Assembly: GCA_021372515.1 (NCBI GenBank)
Contig: JAJFUG010000163.1
Location: forward strand, 1-27,410
Direction: 5' to 3'
Length of the DNA stretch: 27,410 nucleotides
Source of the DNA: a bacterium
Lineage (GTDB): Bacteria > Gemmatimonadota > Glassbacteria > GWA2-58-10
Positions within the stretch are counted from its first letter, which is position 1. Each line of letters begins with the position of its first letter. The notes beneath the pieces were generated by a model, which saw only the letters and a program-made list of their open reading frames with translations, ran no database searches and had not been told where the DNA came from. A program made the position numbers and the translations under genes. Of the stretch, positions 5,735 to 13,755 are shown piece after piece.

Positions 5735-8110
5735 ATGCGGTCCAGGATACTCCTCAGCTCTGCGACACTTCTTTTGTGTGCCTTCTCATTCTCCCTTTTG
5801 CATGCCGCCGACAGCGTGGTCCCGGGGAATCTCACCAGCCCGTACCCCACCCTGACCAACCTGGCTTTCGAGTGGGAACTGAGCGGGGATGACAACCTCA
5901 ACTGCACGGCCACACTGGAATACCGTCAGGCCGGGGCCGCCACCTGGCGCGAGGGACTCCCGTTGCGCCGCATCCCGGCCGGGCGGAGTATCGACACGGA
6001 TCCCATTTTCTACTGGAAGAACAAGCTCTCGGGCAGCCTGTTCGGGCTGCGTCCGGGAACGCAATATGAGGTTCGTATCCGTCTGTCCGACCCGGACGGC
6101 GGCGCCCAGGAGAGCAGCCTGACTGTCGGCACCCGCCGCGTGCCGTGCGCCCCGGCCGACTCGGTGGTCAAGAGCGCCACTCCGGCCACGTTCGCCGCCA
6201 CAGTCGGCTCAGCCCAGCCCGGGGATGTGATTGTCCTGGCGCCCGGCGGTTACGGCGCGGGCACGCTGCTGCTGATCGGCACAGAGGAAAAGCCCATCAC
6301 GCTCCGCGGCAGCCGGGCCGATACGGCCGCGGCCGTGTTCAGCTCCATCAACCTGCGCGGCTGCAAGTATTTGATCCTGGACAACGTGACAGTCAGCAAT
6401 CCCACCTCCTCCCGGCCGGCGGTGGACCTGGGCAGCACCGAGGGCGTGGCCGTGCGCTACTGCCGGATAAACTCGGTCTACGGGATCACGGCAGACAACG
6501 AGAAGCGCCCGGCGCGCAACTGTTACGTGGCCGACAACACCGTGCTCTCCTCCGTACCCTGGACCGAGGCCAGCCTGGGCGCGGAGGGCGACAACGTGGG
6601 CGAGGGGATCGAGCTGACCGGCCCGGGCAACGTGATCTGCTACAACTACGTGAGCGGCTACCGCGACTGTATCAGCACCATGGAGGATGGCAGCGTCAAC
6701 AACCAGTTCTGCATCGACATCTACAACAACGATATCCGGGTGGGCACGGATGACGCCGTGGAGGCCGATTTCTGCCAGGGCAACTGCCGGATCATGGACA
6801 ACCGGATCACCAACTGTTTCATGGGCCTCAGCTCGCAGCCCGGCCTGGGCGGGCCGACCTATTTCATCCGCAACGTGATGTACAACATCATCGACTGTCC
6901 GTTCAAGCTGGCCCGCTACAGCAAGGGGGATGTGGTCCTGCACAACACGGTGGTCAAGGTGGGCAGCGGCCTGCGGGTGATCCACAACCCGACTTACGCC
7001 TATTTCCGCAACAACCTGGCCCTGGGCGGACGGGGCGGCGGCGATTTCGGGCTGTACGGCAGCGGGGACGGCCGGGCGGTGGAGTTCGACAACGCCGACT
7101 CCACCTGTGACCTGGACTACGACGGGGTGGGAAGCTACGAGTACCAGAACGGTTTCCTGGCCAAGGTGGACGGGCTCAGGGCCTGGAGCATCGGCGAGCT
7201 CAACGCCTCGTTCTGGGAAAAGCACGCCGTACAGGTAGGCCTGGATGTGTTCGCCGCCACTCCGGACTGGCCCAGCCCGCCGTTTCCCGAGCGCGCCCCG
7301 GCCGACCTTCGCCTGGCCCCCGGCTCGGTGGCCGTTGACCACGGCCAGCGCCTGCCCGGGGTGAACGATGACTTCACCGGCGGCGCCCCGGACTTGGGGG
7401 CCTACGAGCTGGGACAGCCCCTGCCGCACTATGGCCCCCGCGCGCTGGGCGTGGATGAGGCGACCTCGCGCAGCGGGCGGCGTTGCGACTTTTCGGGCGA
7501 TGGCCGCGCGAGCGTGATGGATGTGCTGGCCATGCTGCTGGCCGCCCGCCGCGACCCCTCCGACCCCAGCCTGGACCTGGACGGTGACGGGGCGTTCAGC
7601 CTGGAGGACGCCCGCCTGCTGGCGCGCGATATCCTGAGCGGGGCCTGCGGCGATAGTCCAGCCACGGCCCTGGCCGCAACCGGGATGGATGATTTTTCCG
7701 CCGCGCTCAGCCCGGAGGAAAGAGGCTGGCTCAGCGAGAGCGTGCGTGGCCTCGGCCTGGGGGATGAGGTGGCCGGGATCCTCCTGGCCGCGCTGGACGG
7801 CGGCCTGAAGAGCGCCGACCTTCCGCGCGTGTTCGCCCTGGAGCAGAACTATCCCAACCCGTTCAACCCCTCGACCGTGATCTCGTTCAGCGTGCCGGAG
7901 GGCAACCGCGAACGGGTCAGCCTGGAGGTCTATGACCTGCGCGGACGCCTGGTGCGCCGCCTGGTGGACAGCGAGCGGGACAGCGGGGTGTACTCGGTGT
8001 TCTGGGACGGCACGGACGCCACCGGGCAGCGATTGCCCAGCGGGGTCTATTTCTACCGCCTGCGCGCGGGAAGTTTCAGCCAGACCCGCAAGATGGTGCT
8101 GCTGAAGTAG
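5735..8110 (+). CDS. Secreted right-handed beta-helix protein with dockerin-like EF-hands and type IX sorting domain
   Basis: A 791-residue multidomain exported protein. It starts with a Sec signal peptide (MRSRILLSSA...LLHA, residues 1-24). A fibronectin-III-like segment follows (about 30-130, with TNLAFEWELSGDDNLNCTA). Then comes a pectate-lyase-type parallel beta-helix (about 145-460), with short repeating rungs such as LRGCKYLILDNVTVSN and VRYCRINSVYGI. At 585-596 and 614-625 two calcium-loop motifs, DFSGDGRASVMD and DLDGDGAFSLED, have the spacing of a dockerin type I repeat. The C-terminus (about 700-791) opens with EQNYPNPFNPST and ends QTRKMVLLK, the Por/type IX secretion sorting domain. 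It probably binds or cleaves an acidic polysaccharide at the surface; no lyase active site was confirmed. The start at 5735 follows AAGGAG; an upstream TTG frame is rejected because it would bury the signal peptide. Confidence 0.85.
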   Translation: MRSRILLSSATLLLCAFSFSLLHAADSVVPGNLTSPYPTLTNLAFEWELSGDDNLNCTATLEYRQAGAATWREGLPLRRIPAGRSIDTDPIFYWKNKLSGSLFGLRPGTQYEVRIRLSDPDGGAQESSLTVGTRRVPCAPADSVVKSATPATFAATVGSAQPGDVIVLAPGGYGAGTLLLIGTEEKPITLRGSRADTAAAVFSSINLRGCKYLILDNVTVSNPTSSRPAVDLGSTEGVAVRYCRINSVYGITADNEKRPARNCYVADNTVLSSVPWTEASLGAEGDNVGEGIELTGPGNVICYNYVSGYRDCISTMEDGSVNNQFCIDIYNNDIRVGTDDAVEADFCQGNCRIMDNRITNCFMGLSSQPGLGGPTYFIRNVMYNIIDCPFKLARYSKGDVVLHNTVVKVGSGLRVIHNPTYAYFRNNLALGGRGGGDFGLYGSGDGRAVEFDNADSTCDLDYDGVGSYEYQNGFLAKVDGLRAWSIGELNASFWEKHAVQVGLDVFAATPDWPSPPFPERAPADLRLAPGSVAVDHGQRLPGVNDDFTGGAPDLGAYELGQPLPHYGPRALGVDEATSRSGRRCDFSGDGRASVMDVLAMLLAARRDPSDPSLDLDGDGAFSLEDARLLARDILSGACGDSPATALAATGMDDFSAALSPEERGWLSESVRGLGLGDEVAGILLAALDGGLKSADLPRVFALEQNYPNPFNPSTVISFSVPEGNRERVSLEVYDLRGRLVRRLVDSERDSGVYSVFWDGTDATGQRLPSGVYFYRLRAGSFSQTRKMVLLK

Positions 8111-8136
8111 GAGCCGGAGCTTGGTTCAATAAACGT

Positions 8137-8168
8137 AGGGGCACGGCATGCCGTGCCCTTTGTTTTTG
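8137..8168 (+). terminator. Palindrome-repeat terminator of the beta-helix gene
   Basis: A perfect 20-bp palindrome GGGCACGGCATGCCGTGCCC (8139-8158) is followed by TTTGTTTTTG, 28 bp after the stop codon. The same 20 bp recurs at 8391-8410. It is one member of a repeat family that also appears to end transcription. Confidence 0.65.
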
Positions 8169-8185
8169 TCTGCATCAACCGTCAC

Positions 8186-8323
8186 ACACCCCGCCCGCTG
8201 GCGCGGGCACCCCTCTCGAGAGGGGATTTATCCCGCCACAACCCGCGCTCCCTCCCGTCGCCCGTAAGACAGCGCTTTCGATCCCCTCTGAAAAGAGGGG
8301 TGGCGGCGAAGCCGACGGGGTGT
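8186..8323. repeat. Composite inverted repeat (ACACCCCG...CGGGGTGT)
   Basis: The outer arms ACACCCCG (8186-8193) and CGGGGTGT (about 8316-8323) enclose inner hairpins CCCCTCTCGAGAGGGG (about 8211-8226) and CCCCTCTGAAAAGAGGGG (about 8283-8300). Each half has the same plan: GC-rich arm, CCCCTCT hairpin, then ATTT or GAT. No coding signal is present. It resembles dispersed intergenic repeats of large-genome environmental bacteria. Confidence 0.75.
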
Positions 8324-8333
8324 ATGAATACAA

Positions 8334-8357
8334 AGGGGCGACCAACCGGTCGCCCCT
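8334..8357. repeat. Small palindromic repeat (AGGGGCGACC type)
   Basis: AGGGGCGACC, a 4-nt loop AACC, then GGTCGCCCCT: a 10-bp perfect stem of the AGGGGC/GCCCCT family also found at 8137, 8391, 22262 and 25537. Confidence 0.7.
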
Positions 8358-8390
8358 GCAATTGATCCTGCCCAGCCTCGGTTTTCATAG

Positions 8391-8410
8391 GGGCACGGCA
8401 TGCCGTGCCC
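8391..8410. repeat. Small palindromic repeat, identical to 8139-8158
   Basis: A second exact copy of GGGCACGGCATGCCGTGCCC, again preceded by TAG and followed by TTTCTT. Identity of both arms and flanks shows that the family is recently copied or maintained. Confidence 0.75.
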
Positions 8411-8420
8411 TTTCTTGTTA

Positions 8421-8513
8421 CCTCCCCCTTTTTCAGGGGGATCGAGGGGGATTCGTGTTATTGTTTCAGAGCAGTCCCCCCTGGCCCTCCTTGGAAAGAA
8501 AAGGGGGGAATCC
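8421..8513. repeat. C/G-run repeat, degenerate relative of 865-964
   Basis: CCTCCCCCTTTTTCAGGGGGATCG at the left and CCCCCCTGG...AAGGGGGGAAT at the right reproduce the two-hairpin plan of the 865-964 element, with a more divergent centre. Together with the preceding elements it fills the 433-bp gap between the beta-helix gene and the DUF4091 gene, where I see no gene. Confidence 0.6.
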
Positions 8514-8543
8514 GGCTGCCGGGCCTAAATGTGCAGGCCTCCC

Positions 8544-10484
8544 TCAATTCCCCTTGCCCGCCGCCTCGACCGTCTGGATCAGGGCAGCGCGGGTGTCGTC
8601 CCAGTCCTGCGGGTCGTGGCTCCAGACATCCAGGCGCCCGATGCTCTGCTCACCGAAAGGCTCGTGCACCAGCCGGTCGGCGAGGCTGTCGGCGCGCGCC
8701 GGGTTGCCGTCCAGGTCGGCCAGACTCTGGAGCAGCTCCCATTCCTCCACCCCGTCGCGCATCTGTTTCAGCCGGATCGAGGGGCAGGGGATGTCCACCC
8801 CCGGCACGACATCCGGCGCGTAGACCAGCAGGGCGTTGCCGTTGAAACTGCGCTCGGCCAGGGGCTTGTCCTCGGAGCGCACGGCGAATTTCCAGGTCTC
8901 GGGGGCGTACCAGGCCTTGCGCCACTGGCTGCCGATACCCCAACTGCACCAGGTGAGGGCCTTGCAGCGCCAGCAGGCCCAGCTTATCAGCCGGTCGTTG
9001 GAGGGCTCCAGGTCGATGAACGTACTGCTGCCCACCCCGCTGTTTTCCTTACGCTCGTACAGCACCGGGCCGTAGATCCAATCCCGGATGCCCAGCTCGC
9101 GGTATTTCTGCACCGTGTCCCGGTTGTAGCCCACGGTGTGGCAGCACCAGTAGTCGATGGCCGCGTGGATCGTCTGCATCGCCTCCAGGCTGTAGCCGCC
9201 GTCCACCCGGTACTTCGCCTCCGGGAAATATTTCTTGAACAGCTTCCCGTAGTAGACCATCCGCTCCCAGGCCTCGGGGAAATAGCTCTCGTCCAATCCG
9301 TTCTGGAACACGATCAGGTGGGTTTTCTCCGGGTCGGTCATACCCAGAAGGTGCTCGCGCACCTGGCGGATGGCATCCACGTAGAGGGCCTGGTTGGCGC
9401 TGCTGCGTTCCTGGCTGCTGTCGCCCACATCCGGCCAGCCCGGGCTCCTGCGGCCCTCATGCTCGCGCCAGCAGTCGAACGGCAGCAGGAATTCCTCCCA
9501 GGGTTCGCCGTAGCCGGGGCCGCTATAGCCGAAGGCCTCGGTGAACGCCTCGCCGGTGAAATACTTTTTCAGCCGGCTGTCGAAGCGGGTCCAGTCGATC
9601 TGCACCTTGCCCTGGGGCGTCACAGTCAGGTCCGGGTGGTAGCCGTTGTCCGCCAGCACCACCCGGTTTTTCTTGAACAACTGGTACAGTTCAAGCTCGT
9701 CCTGCTCGTCCATCCGGGTGAGGAAGCCCTCGTGCTGGAGGTTGCCCCAGAGCCGGTTGCGGTTGGGGATCGCGCAGTCGTGGACTTTCAGCTCCACTGT
9801 CAGGCTGTGGGTTTTCTCGCCGCAGCGCAGCGTGACCTCGCTGCGGTAGAGCCCCGGCGGCGCGGAGATACGCTCCCGGGGCACGTACTGGTCCACCCAG
9901 ATGATCTGGTAGCGCTGGTCGGGTATGCGGTTGCGGAAATCCGGCAGGTTGAGCGGGTACCAGACCCGGCCGTGGCGCTCCGGGTCAATGTCCAGGCAGT
10001 GCAGCGGGATCAGGGCGTCCGGGTACCAGCCGGGGCCGTAGGAGCAGCGCTCGTAGCCGAACGATTTGCCCCGCACCTCGACCGACCATTCCAGGAACAG
10101 CTCCGGCTTGGCCTCCAGTGGGTTGCCCCCGCTGGCGAACGGGAACATTCCGACATAGATGTCCTTGAGCGGTGCGCCGTCCGGGCTGCCCACCACCACC
10201 TGGAAAGAGACATACTCGCCCCGGGCGGCCTCCAGGCGCACAGTGTCGCGTGAGAAGACCCAGTTGCTGTCGAGCAGCCCCTCCAGGGGGCGCATCTTGT
10301 AGATGTCCGGGCGGTTCTCGATTATCCGTCCCCCGGCCGGGTCCAGGCGCACCGAGGCGGGCAGGGCCGAAACTGTCCAGCCCGTGGCGCCGCCCCAGCG
10401 GGCCGCGGGGCTGTCGGTCCGGCTGCAGGCGGTCAGAAGGCCGAGACAGGCCAGCACGGCGATTGCCAGCAGGTTTCTCTGCAT
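8544..10484 (-). CDS. DUF4091 (GH123-like) glycoside hydrolase lipoprotein
   Basis: A 646-residue lipoprotein with signal MQRNLLAIAV and lipobox LTAC, cysteine C20. An N-terminal beta-sandwich region (about 45-240, with ARGEYVSFQVVVGSP) precedes a TIM-barrel catalytic region. The C-terminal GVEEWELLQSLADLDG (about 578-593) is the typical DUF4091 signature, a family related to GH123 beta-N-acetylgalactosaminidases. An adjacent acid pair D398-E399 in FQNGLDESYF fits the Asp-Glu pair that GH123 uses in substrate-assisted catalysis; this assignment is my inference from position. The length suits the family. The start at 10484 has GTGGAG 6 nt upstream. It follows the Tat-exported oxidoreductase by 56 bp and is probably co-transcribed with it. 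It likely acts in the periplasm or at the outer membrane. Confidence 0.8.
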   Translation of the reverse strand: MQRNLLAIAVLACLGLLTACSRTDSPAARWGGATGWTVSALPASVRLDPAGGRIIENRPDIYKMRPLEGLLDSNWVFSRDTVRLEAARGEYVSFQVVVGSPDGAPLKDIYVGMFPFASGGNPLEAKPELFLEWSVEVRGKSFGYERCSYGPGWYPDALIPLHCLDIDPERHGRVWYPLNLPDFRNRIPDQRYQIIWVDQYVPRERISAPPGLYRSEVTLRCGEKTHSLTVELKVHDCAIPNRNRLWGNLQHEGFLTRMDEQDELELYQLFKKNRVVLADNGYHPDLTVTPQGKVQIDWTRFDSRLKKYFTGEAFTEAFGYSGPGYGEPWEEFLLPFDCWREHEGRRSPGWPDVGDSSQERSSANQALYVDAIRQVREHLLGMTDPEKTHLIVFQNGLDESYFPEAWERMVYYGKLFKKYFPEAKYRVDGGYSLEAMQTIHAAIDYWCCHTVGYNRDTVQKYRELGIRDWIYGPVLYERKENSGVGSSTFIDLEPSNDRLISWACWRCKALTWCSWGIGSQWRKAWYAPETWKFAVRSEDKPLAERSFNGNALLVYAPDVVPGVDIPCPSIRLKQMRDGVEEWELLQSLADLDGNPARADSLADRLVHEPFGEQSIGRLDVWSHDPQDWDDTRAALIQTVEAAGKGN

Positions 10485-10540
10485 GTTGTCTCCACTGATA
10501 TCGGCTCGTGGGACGGCCGGTTTGAGCTGCTCTTGCCCTG

Positions 10541-11512
10541 TCAGATGAGCAGTGTTTCCCAGTCCTCGCTGGACACGGCGCGCTCCATCGCCTCCAGGAC
10601 CGCCACCTGCTTGAGGATGCTCTCGTGCGAGCGGGGCTCCTCGCCGGTCTGGAACATTTTCACGATCGCCGCGTACATGTAGTCCGAGTCCTTGGCCTCG
10701 CTCGCGGGAGTGATCGCTTTCAGGCCATCGTCGGTCACGCAGTACTGCTCCCATTTCTTGGACAGCACGTAGGTTGCCAGCAGGCCCGAGGCGAACTTGA
10801 ACTCGAACGAAGTGCGCTTGCCGTTACGGCTGCAGCGCACCATGGTGCAGTCCTGTCCGGCCATGCGGAACAGGCGCTCGATGGTGTGGATGCCGTAGAA
10901 GAAAATTCCGCCGTAGCGGCTGGTCGGGTCGGCCGGACCGGTGACTATCAGCGAGTTGGTTTTCTCTTTCAGCGCCTGCACCTGGCCGGCGACATCCTCC
11001 ATGCCCGGCCCGAAAGCCGCGGAGCTGAGGCAGGTTATGGGGGTCTTGCGCTTTTCGGCCAGCTCCAGCAGGTACTGGGCCTCCTGGACACGGTAGGCGA
11101 ACGGTTTGTCCACGAAAGTGGGGATTCCGGCCGCGACGAACGGGGCCGCGGCGTCCACGTGGTAGCGGGCGTGACGGTGGTCCACGATCAGGGCGTCGAT
11201 CAGCCCGAACAGCTCTTTCTGCTCCTTGACTATTTTCGGGATCGCACCCTGCTCGGCCGCGTTTTTGGCGAACTCGTCGGTTTCGCCCCAGAGGGCCACC
11301 ACCTCGACCCCAGGGAACTTTTTCTGCTTGTTGAATATCTCGCCGAAACCCACGGTGTGGCTGTTCTCGGCGCCGATGATCCCGACACGTATTTTCCTGC
11401 CGGTGCCGGTGTTGAGCTCGGGGACGTTCTGGGCGCGGGCTGCGGCCCCCAGGGCCAGGCTACCCAGGGCGCCGAGGCCCAGGGCTTTGACAAAATCGCG
11501 GCGGTCGGACAT
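10541..11512 (-). CDS. Tat-exported Gfo/Idh/MocA family oxidoreductase
   Basis: A 323-residue NAD(P)-dependent oxidoreductase of the Gfo/Idh/MocA family. The N-terminus carries a twin-arginine signal, RRDFVKALGLGALGSLALG, so the enzyme is exported folded with its cofactor, as known for glucose-fructose oxidoreductase. The Rossmann motif is RVGIIGAENSH (42-52). The usual EKP of the family reads VDKPF (134-138), keeping the lysine K136. The C-terminal half is shorter than usual for the family, which often has 340-400 residues. The start at 11512 follows GGAGGA. It has its own candidate promoter at 11596-11624 and precedes the DUF4091 lipoprotein by 56 bp, which suggests a joint role in periplasmic sugar processing. 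The substrate is not known. Confidence 0.85.
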   Translation of the reverse strand: MSDRRDFVKALGLGALGSLALGAAARAQNVPELNTGTGRKIRVGIIGAENSHTVGFGEIFNKQKKFPGVEVVALWGETDEFAKNAAEQGAIPKIVKEQKELFGLIDALIVDHRHARYHVDAAAPFVAAGIPTFVDKPFAYRVQEAQYLLELAEKRKTPITCLSSAAFGPGMEDVAGQVQALKEKTNSLIVTGPADPTSRYGGIFFYGIHTIERLFRMAGQDCTMVRCSRNGKRTSFEFKFASGLLATYVLSKKWEQYCVTDDGLKAITPASEAKDSDYMYAAIVKMFQTGEEPRSHESILKQVAVLEAMERAVSSEDWETLLI

Positions 11513-11595
11513 CAGTTGTTCCTCCGGTGGGGTAAGTGACAGGGCGTTATGTGTGGACCGGGAGTCCGGGATTGTACGATATTCTCTGGGGGAAA

Positions 11596-11624
11596 ATATT
11601 ACACACGCGGACCGGGTAAGGCAA
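11596..11624 (-). promoter_or_regulatory. Sigma70-like promoter for the Tat oxidoreductase-DUF4091 pair
   Basis: Minus strand TTGCCT (11624-11619), a 17-bp spacer, then TAATAT (11601-11596), about 84 bp upstream of the start codon. Each box matches four of six consensus positions. Confidence 0.45.
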
Positions 11625-11649
11625 AGGAAATACATCCGCCGGAGCGAGG

Positions 11650-13662
11650 CTAAGGTTTCTTGACGAAACCCCGCTGAAGATCGGGGAACTGTCTGAAAGC
11701 ATGGCTGGTCAGCGAATCGAGGTATTCGTAATGGTGTGAGGCGACGGCAAAATCGAGCAGCTTGAGCCATTGCGCCTCGTTCAGTCCGGCGCTCTGGTAG
11801 TACCCGTATATTTTCGCCACGTTTTCCTGCTGTCCCAGCATGTTGTTGTAGCGCAGGAAAAACAGGATGTAATCGATGTTCATTTTGTCGAGCCGGGCCT
11901 TTTCCGTGTAGCGCTCTAACGGCAGGTTCATCTGGCCCAGCCACCAGGCCCGGTCCTCCTGCTCGTAGTAGGAGGTGCTCCTGCGCAGGGGGAACAGGTA
12001 GTAGTAGTTCGCGCTGTCGGGCTGCTCCAGCACGTCGAAAGCCGCCGCGGCCTTGATCCAGACCGTGGGGGTGGGTTTCAGGCGGTGGGCCTTTTCGTAG
12101 GCCGCGGCCTCGCGGGTGTAGAAAATGGTGCTGTCCGGCTGGCCCAGGCGCATGAACAGGACGCTGAGGTTGACCCTTCCCCGGAGGAACATTCTCCCCT
12201 GCGCCAGCTTGTTCTGCTCGATCGCCTCCCGCAGGAAACCCCGGTTCGCCAGTTCCTGGGCCAGGTTGGTCTTGCCGGTAGCGGTATGGATGTCCTGGCG
12301 GCGGACCCGTTGGATGAAACCCACTCCGCGGTTGATATCGGAGTTGATCCAGACCCAGAGCGCCCCGTGAAAGGCAACCGCCAGCCCGAGCGCCAGCAGC
12401 GGGTTACCCCGCAGACGACCGCCACCCTCGAAGAAGCGCAGCAGCACCCAGCCGGCCCAGGCCGAAGCCGGCACCGCGCAGAGGGACAGAAGGTCCCAGT
12501 CGCGCACACCCAGAAGCGGGTTGAGGCTGAACAGGAAAAAAACACCGCCCAGGGCCGCCAGGCTCAGGAACAGGAAAGTGAAGTCCAGCCGGGCACGGAC
12601 CTCGCCCCAGGCCGCGGCCAGGGCGGGCAGGGCGATAAGCGCCGCTGGCGCGGCCAGGAGCATGAAATTGAGCTTTTCCCCCAGGTGGGAAAGGCTGAAA
12701 ATGGTGTAAGGCACTATTTCGGGATCATTGTGCAGCAGTGGCACCAGCAGGTCCAGGCTGGCCGAGTGCAACAGGATCATGGCCAGCAGCGGCAGCGGGC
12801 AGAGGGCCAGGACCGCCAGGGACTGTTTCAGGCCCGTCTTTTCAGGGCCGCTGGGCCAGAGCCGCAGCAGCCAGAGAAACAGCAGCGAGGGCGCCAGCAC
12901 CACCGCGCTGCGGTGGCTGAGGAAAGCCAGCCCGAAGATCAGGCTGACCTCCCAGGGCAGCTCGGTCCTGTATCTTCCGGAGGCGGCATACGCGGCCCCG
13001 GCCGCCAGAAAGAGCGCCGAGAAAAAGGCCAGTACGGTGTAGGTCTCGATATAGCCGCAGAAAAGCTGCAGGGCAGAGCTACCGGCCAGGATCAGGGTGA
13101 GCGCGGTCCGCTTGACCGGCTCCGCGGTCAGACGGCCGGCCAGGGACCAGAGGGCGAGGATAAAAAAGGGCAGAAGGGAGCAATGCAGCAGGTTGAACGC
13201 CAGCTCGCCGTCCGGCTTGCCCAGGCCGCTCAGGTACCAGAACACCTGATGATGCAGAACGTAGTCCAGTGGGCGGTCGGGTATAAGGTGGAACGGCCGG
13301 TGGATCACGTTCAGGTACAGCCAGCCGTCACCCATGAAATGGTTCCTGGAGCGGAAAGCCCAGCCCAGCAGGAACACCGCGCCCGAGAAAGCCGCCAGAC
13401 AAGCCAGGCGCACGGGCGCGCCCGCCCGGGCCAGACGGTCGAAGACCCGCTGGAGCGCCCGCCCGGTGAGGCCGCCCTCCAGTCCGAGCAGGACCGCCAG
13501 GCAGAACAGCGCCCAAACCAGGAACACCACCCCGGCGGGTTTTCCCGCGGGCAACATCCCCCAGAGCCGGGGCAGGGGACAATAGATCGCCGCCCAACTC
13601 AGGCCGAGCCAGACCGCGAACATGAGCCAGGTAATCTTGCGCAACACGGGCCGAGCTGACAC
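11650..13662 (-). CDS. Large polytopic membrane protein, GT-C glycosyltransferase-like, with C-terminal helical repeat domain
   Basis: A 670-residue protein with about ten to twelve transmembrane segments in residues 10-440 and a soluble C-terminal part (about 450-670). After the second or third membrane segment lies SRNHFMGDGWLYLNVIHRP with D112, an acidic residue in the first periplasmic loop. That is the position of the catalytic aspartate in GT-C enzymes such as the ArnT/PMT group, which use polyprenyl-phosphate sugars. The C-terminus has TPR-like helices (NLAQELANRGFLREAIEQNK). The family is not certain; it could equally be an uncharacterised membrane protein of the same fold. The start at 13662 is GTG with a weak GGTGG before it; an in-frame ATG lies 13 codons in. 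It sits between two Gfo/Idh/MocA genes with gaps of 93 and 137 bp. Confidence 0.65.
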   Translation of the reverse strand: MSARPVLRKITWLMFAVWLGLSWAAIYCPLPRLWGMLPAGKPAGVVFLVWALFCLAVLLGLEGGLTGRALQRVFDRLARAGAPVRLACLAAFSGAVFLLGWAFRSRNHFMGDGWLYLNVIHRPFHLIPDRPLDYVLHHQVFWYLSGLGKPDGELAFNLLHCSLLPFFILALWSLAGRLTAEPVKRTALTLILAGSSALQLFCGYIETYTVLAFFSALFLAAGAAYAASGRYRTELPWEVSLIFGLAFLSHRSAVVLAPSLLFLWLLRLWPSGPEKTGLKQSLAVLALCPLPLLAMILLHSASLDLLVPLLHNDPEIVPYTIFSLSHLGEKLNFMLLAAPAALIALPALAAAWGEVRARLDFTFLFLSLAALGGVFFLFSLNPLLGVRDWDLLSLCAVPASAWAGWVLLRFFEGGGRLRGNPLLALGLAVAFHGALWVWINSDINRGVGFIQRVRRQDIHTATGKTNLAQELANRGFLREAIEQNKLAQGRMFLRGRVNLSVLFMRLGQPDSTIFYTREAAAYEKAHRLKPTPTVWIKAAAAFDVLEQPDSANYYYLFPLRRSTSYYEQEDRAWWLGQMNLPLERYTEKARLDKMNIDYILFFLRYNNMLGQQENVAKIYGYYQSAGLNEAQWLKLLDFAVASHHYEYLDSLTSHAFRQFPDLQRGFVKKP

Positions 13663-13755
13663 GGGACCACCCAGCGCTACGGTCTGTTCCAGAGAATGTC
13701 TTGACGGAAAGATACCGGGCCTTTACGGGCAAAGCCACGGAACATACCAGCCGTT

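Noticed and set aside
8186-8323. CRISPR array
   Set aside because: The repeats are palindromes of several different types with irregular spacing, not regular direct repeats with unique spacers, and no cas genes are present.
10541-11512. GH109-type glycosidase instead of an oxidoreductase
   Set aside because: GH109 enzymes also have a Tat signal and a Gfo/Idh/MocA fold, but I could not find their specific motifs here, and the protein is shorter, so the general family call is kept.
12085-13659. A 524-codon plus-strand open frame
   Set aside because: Antisense to the GT-C-like membrane protein; extremely Gln-rich composition typical of a reverse-complement shadow.
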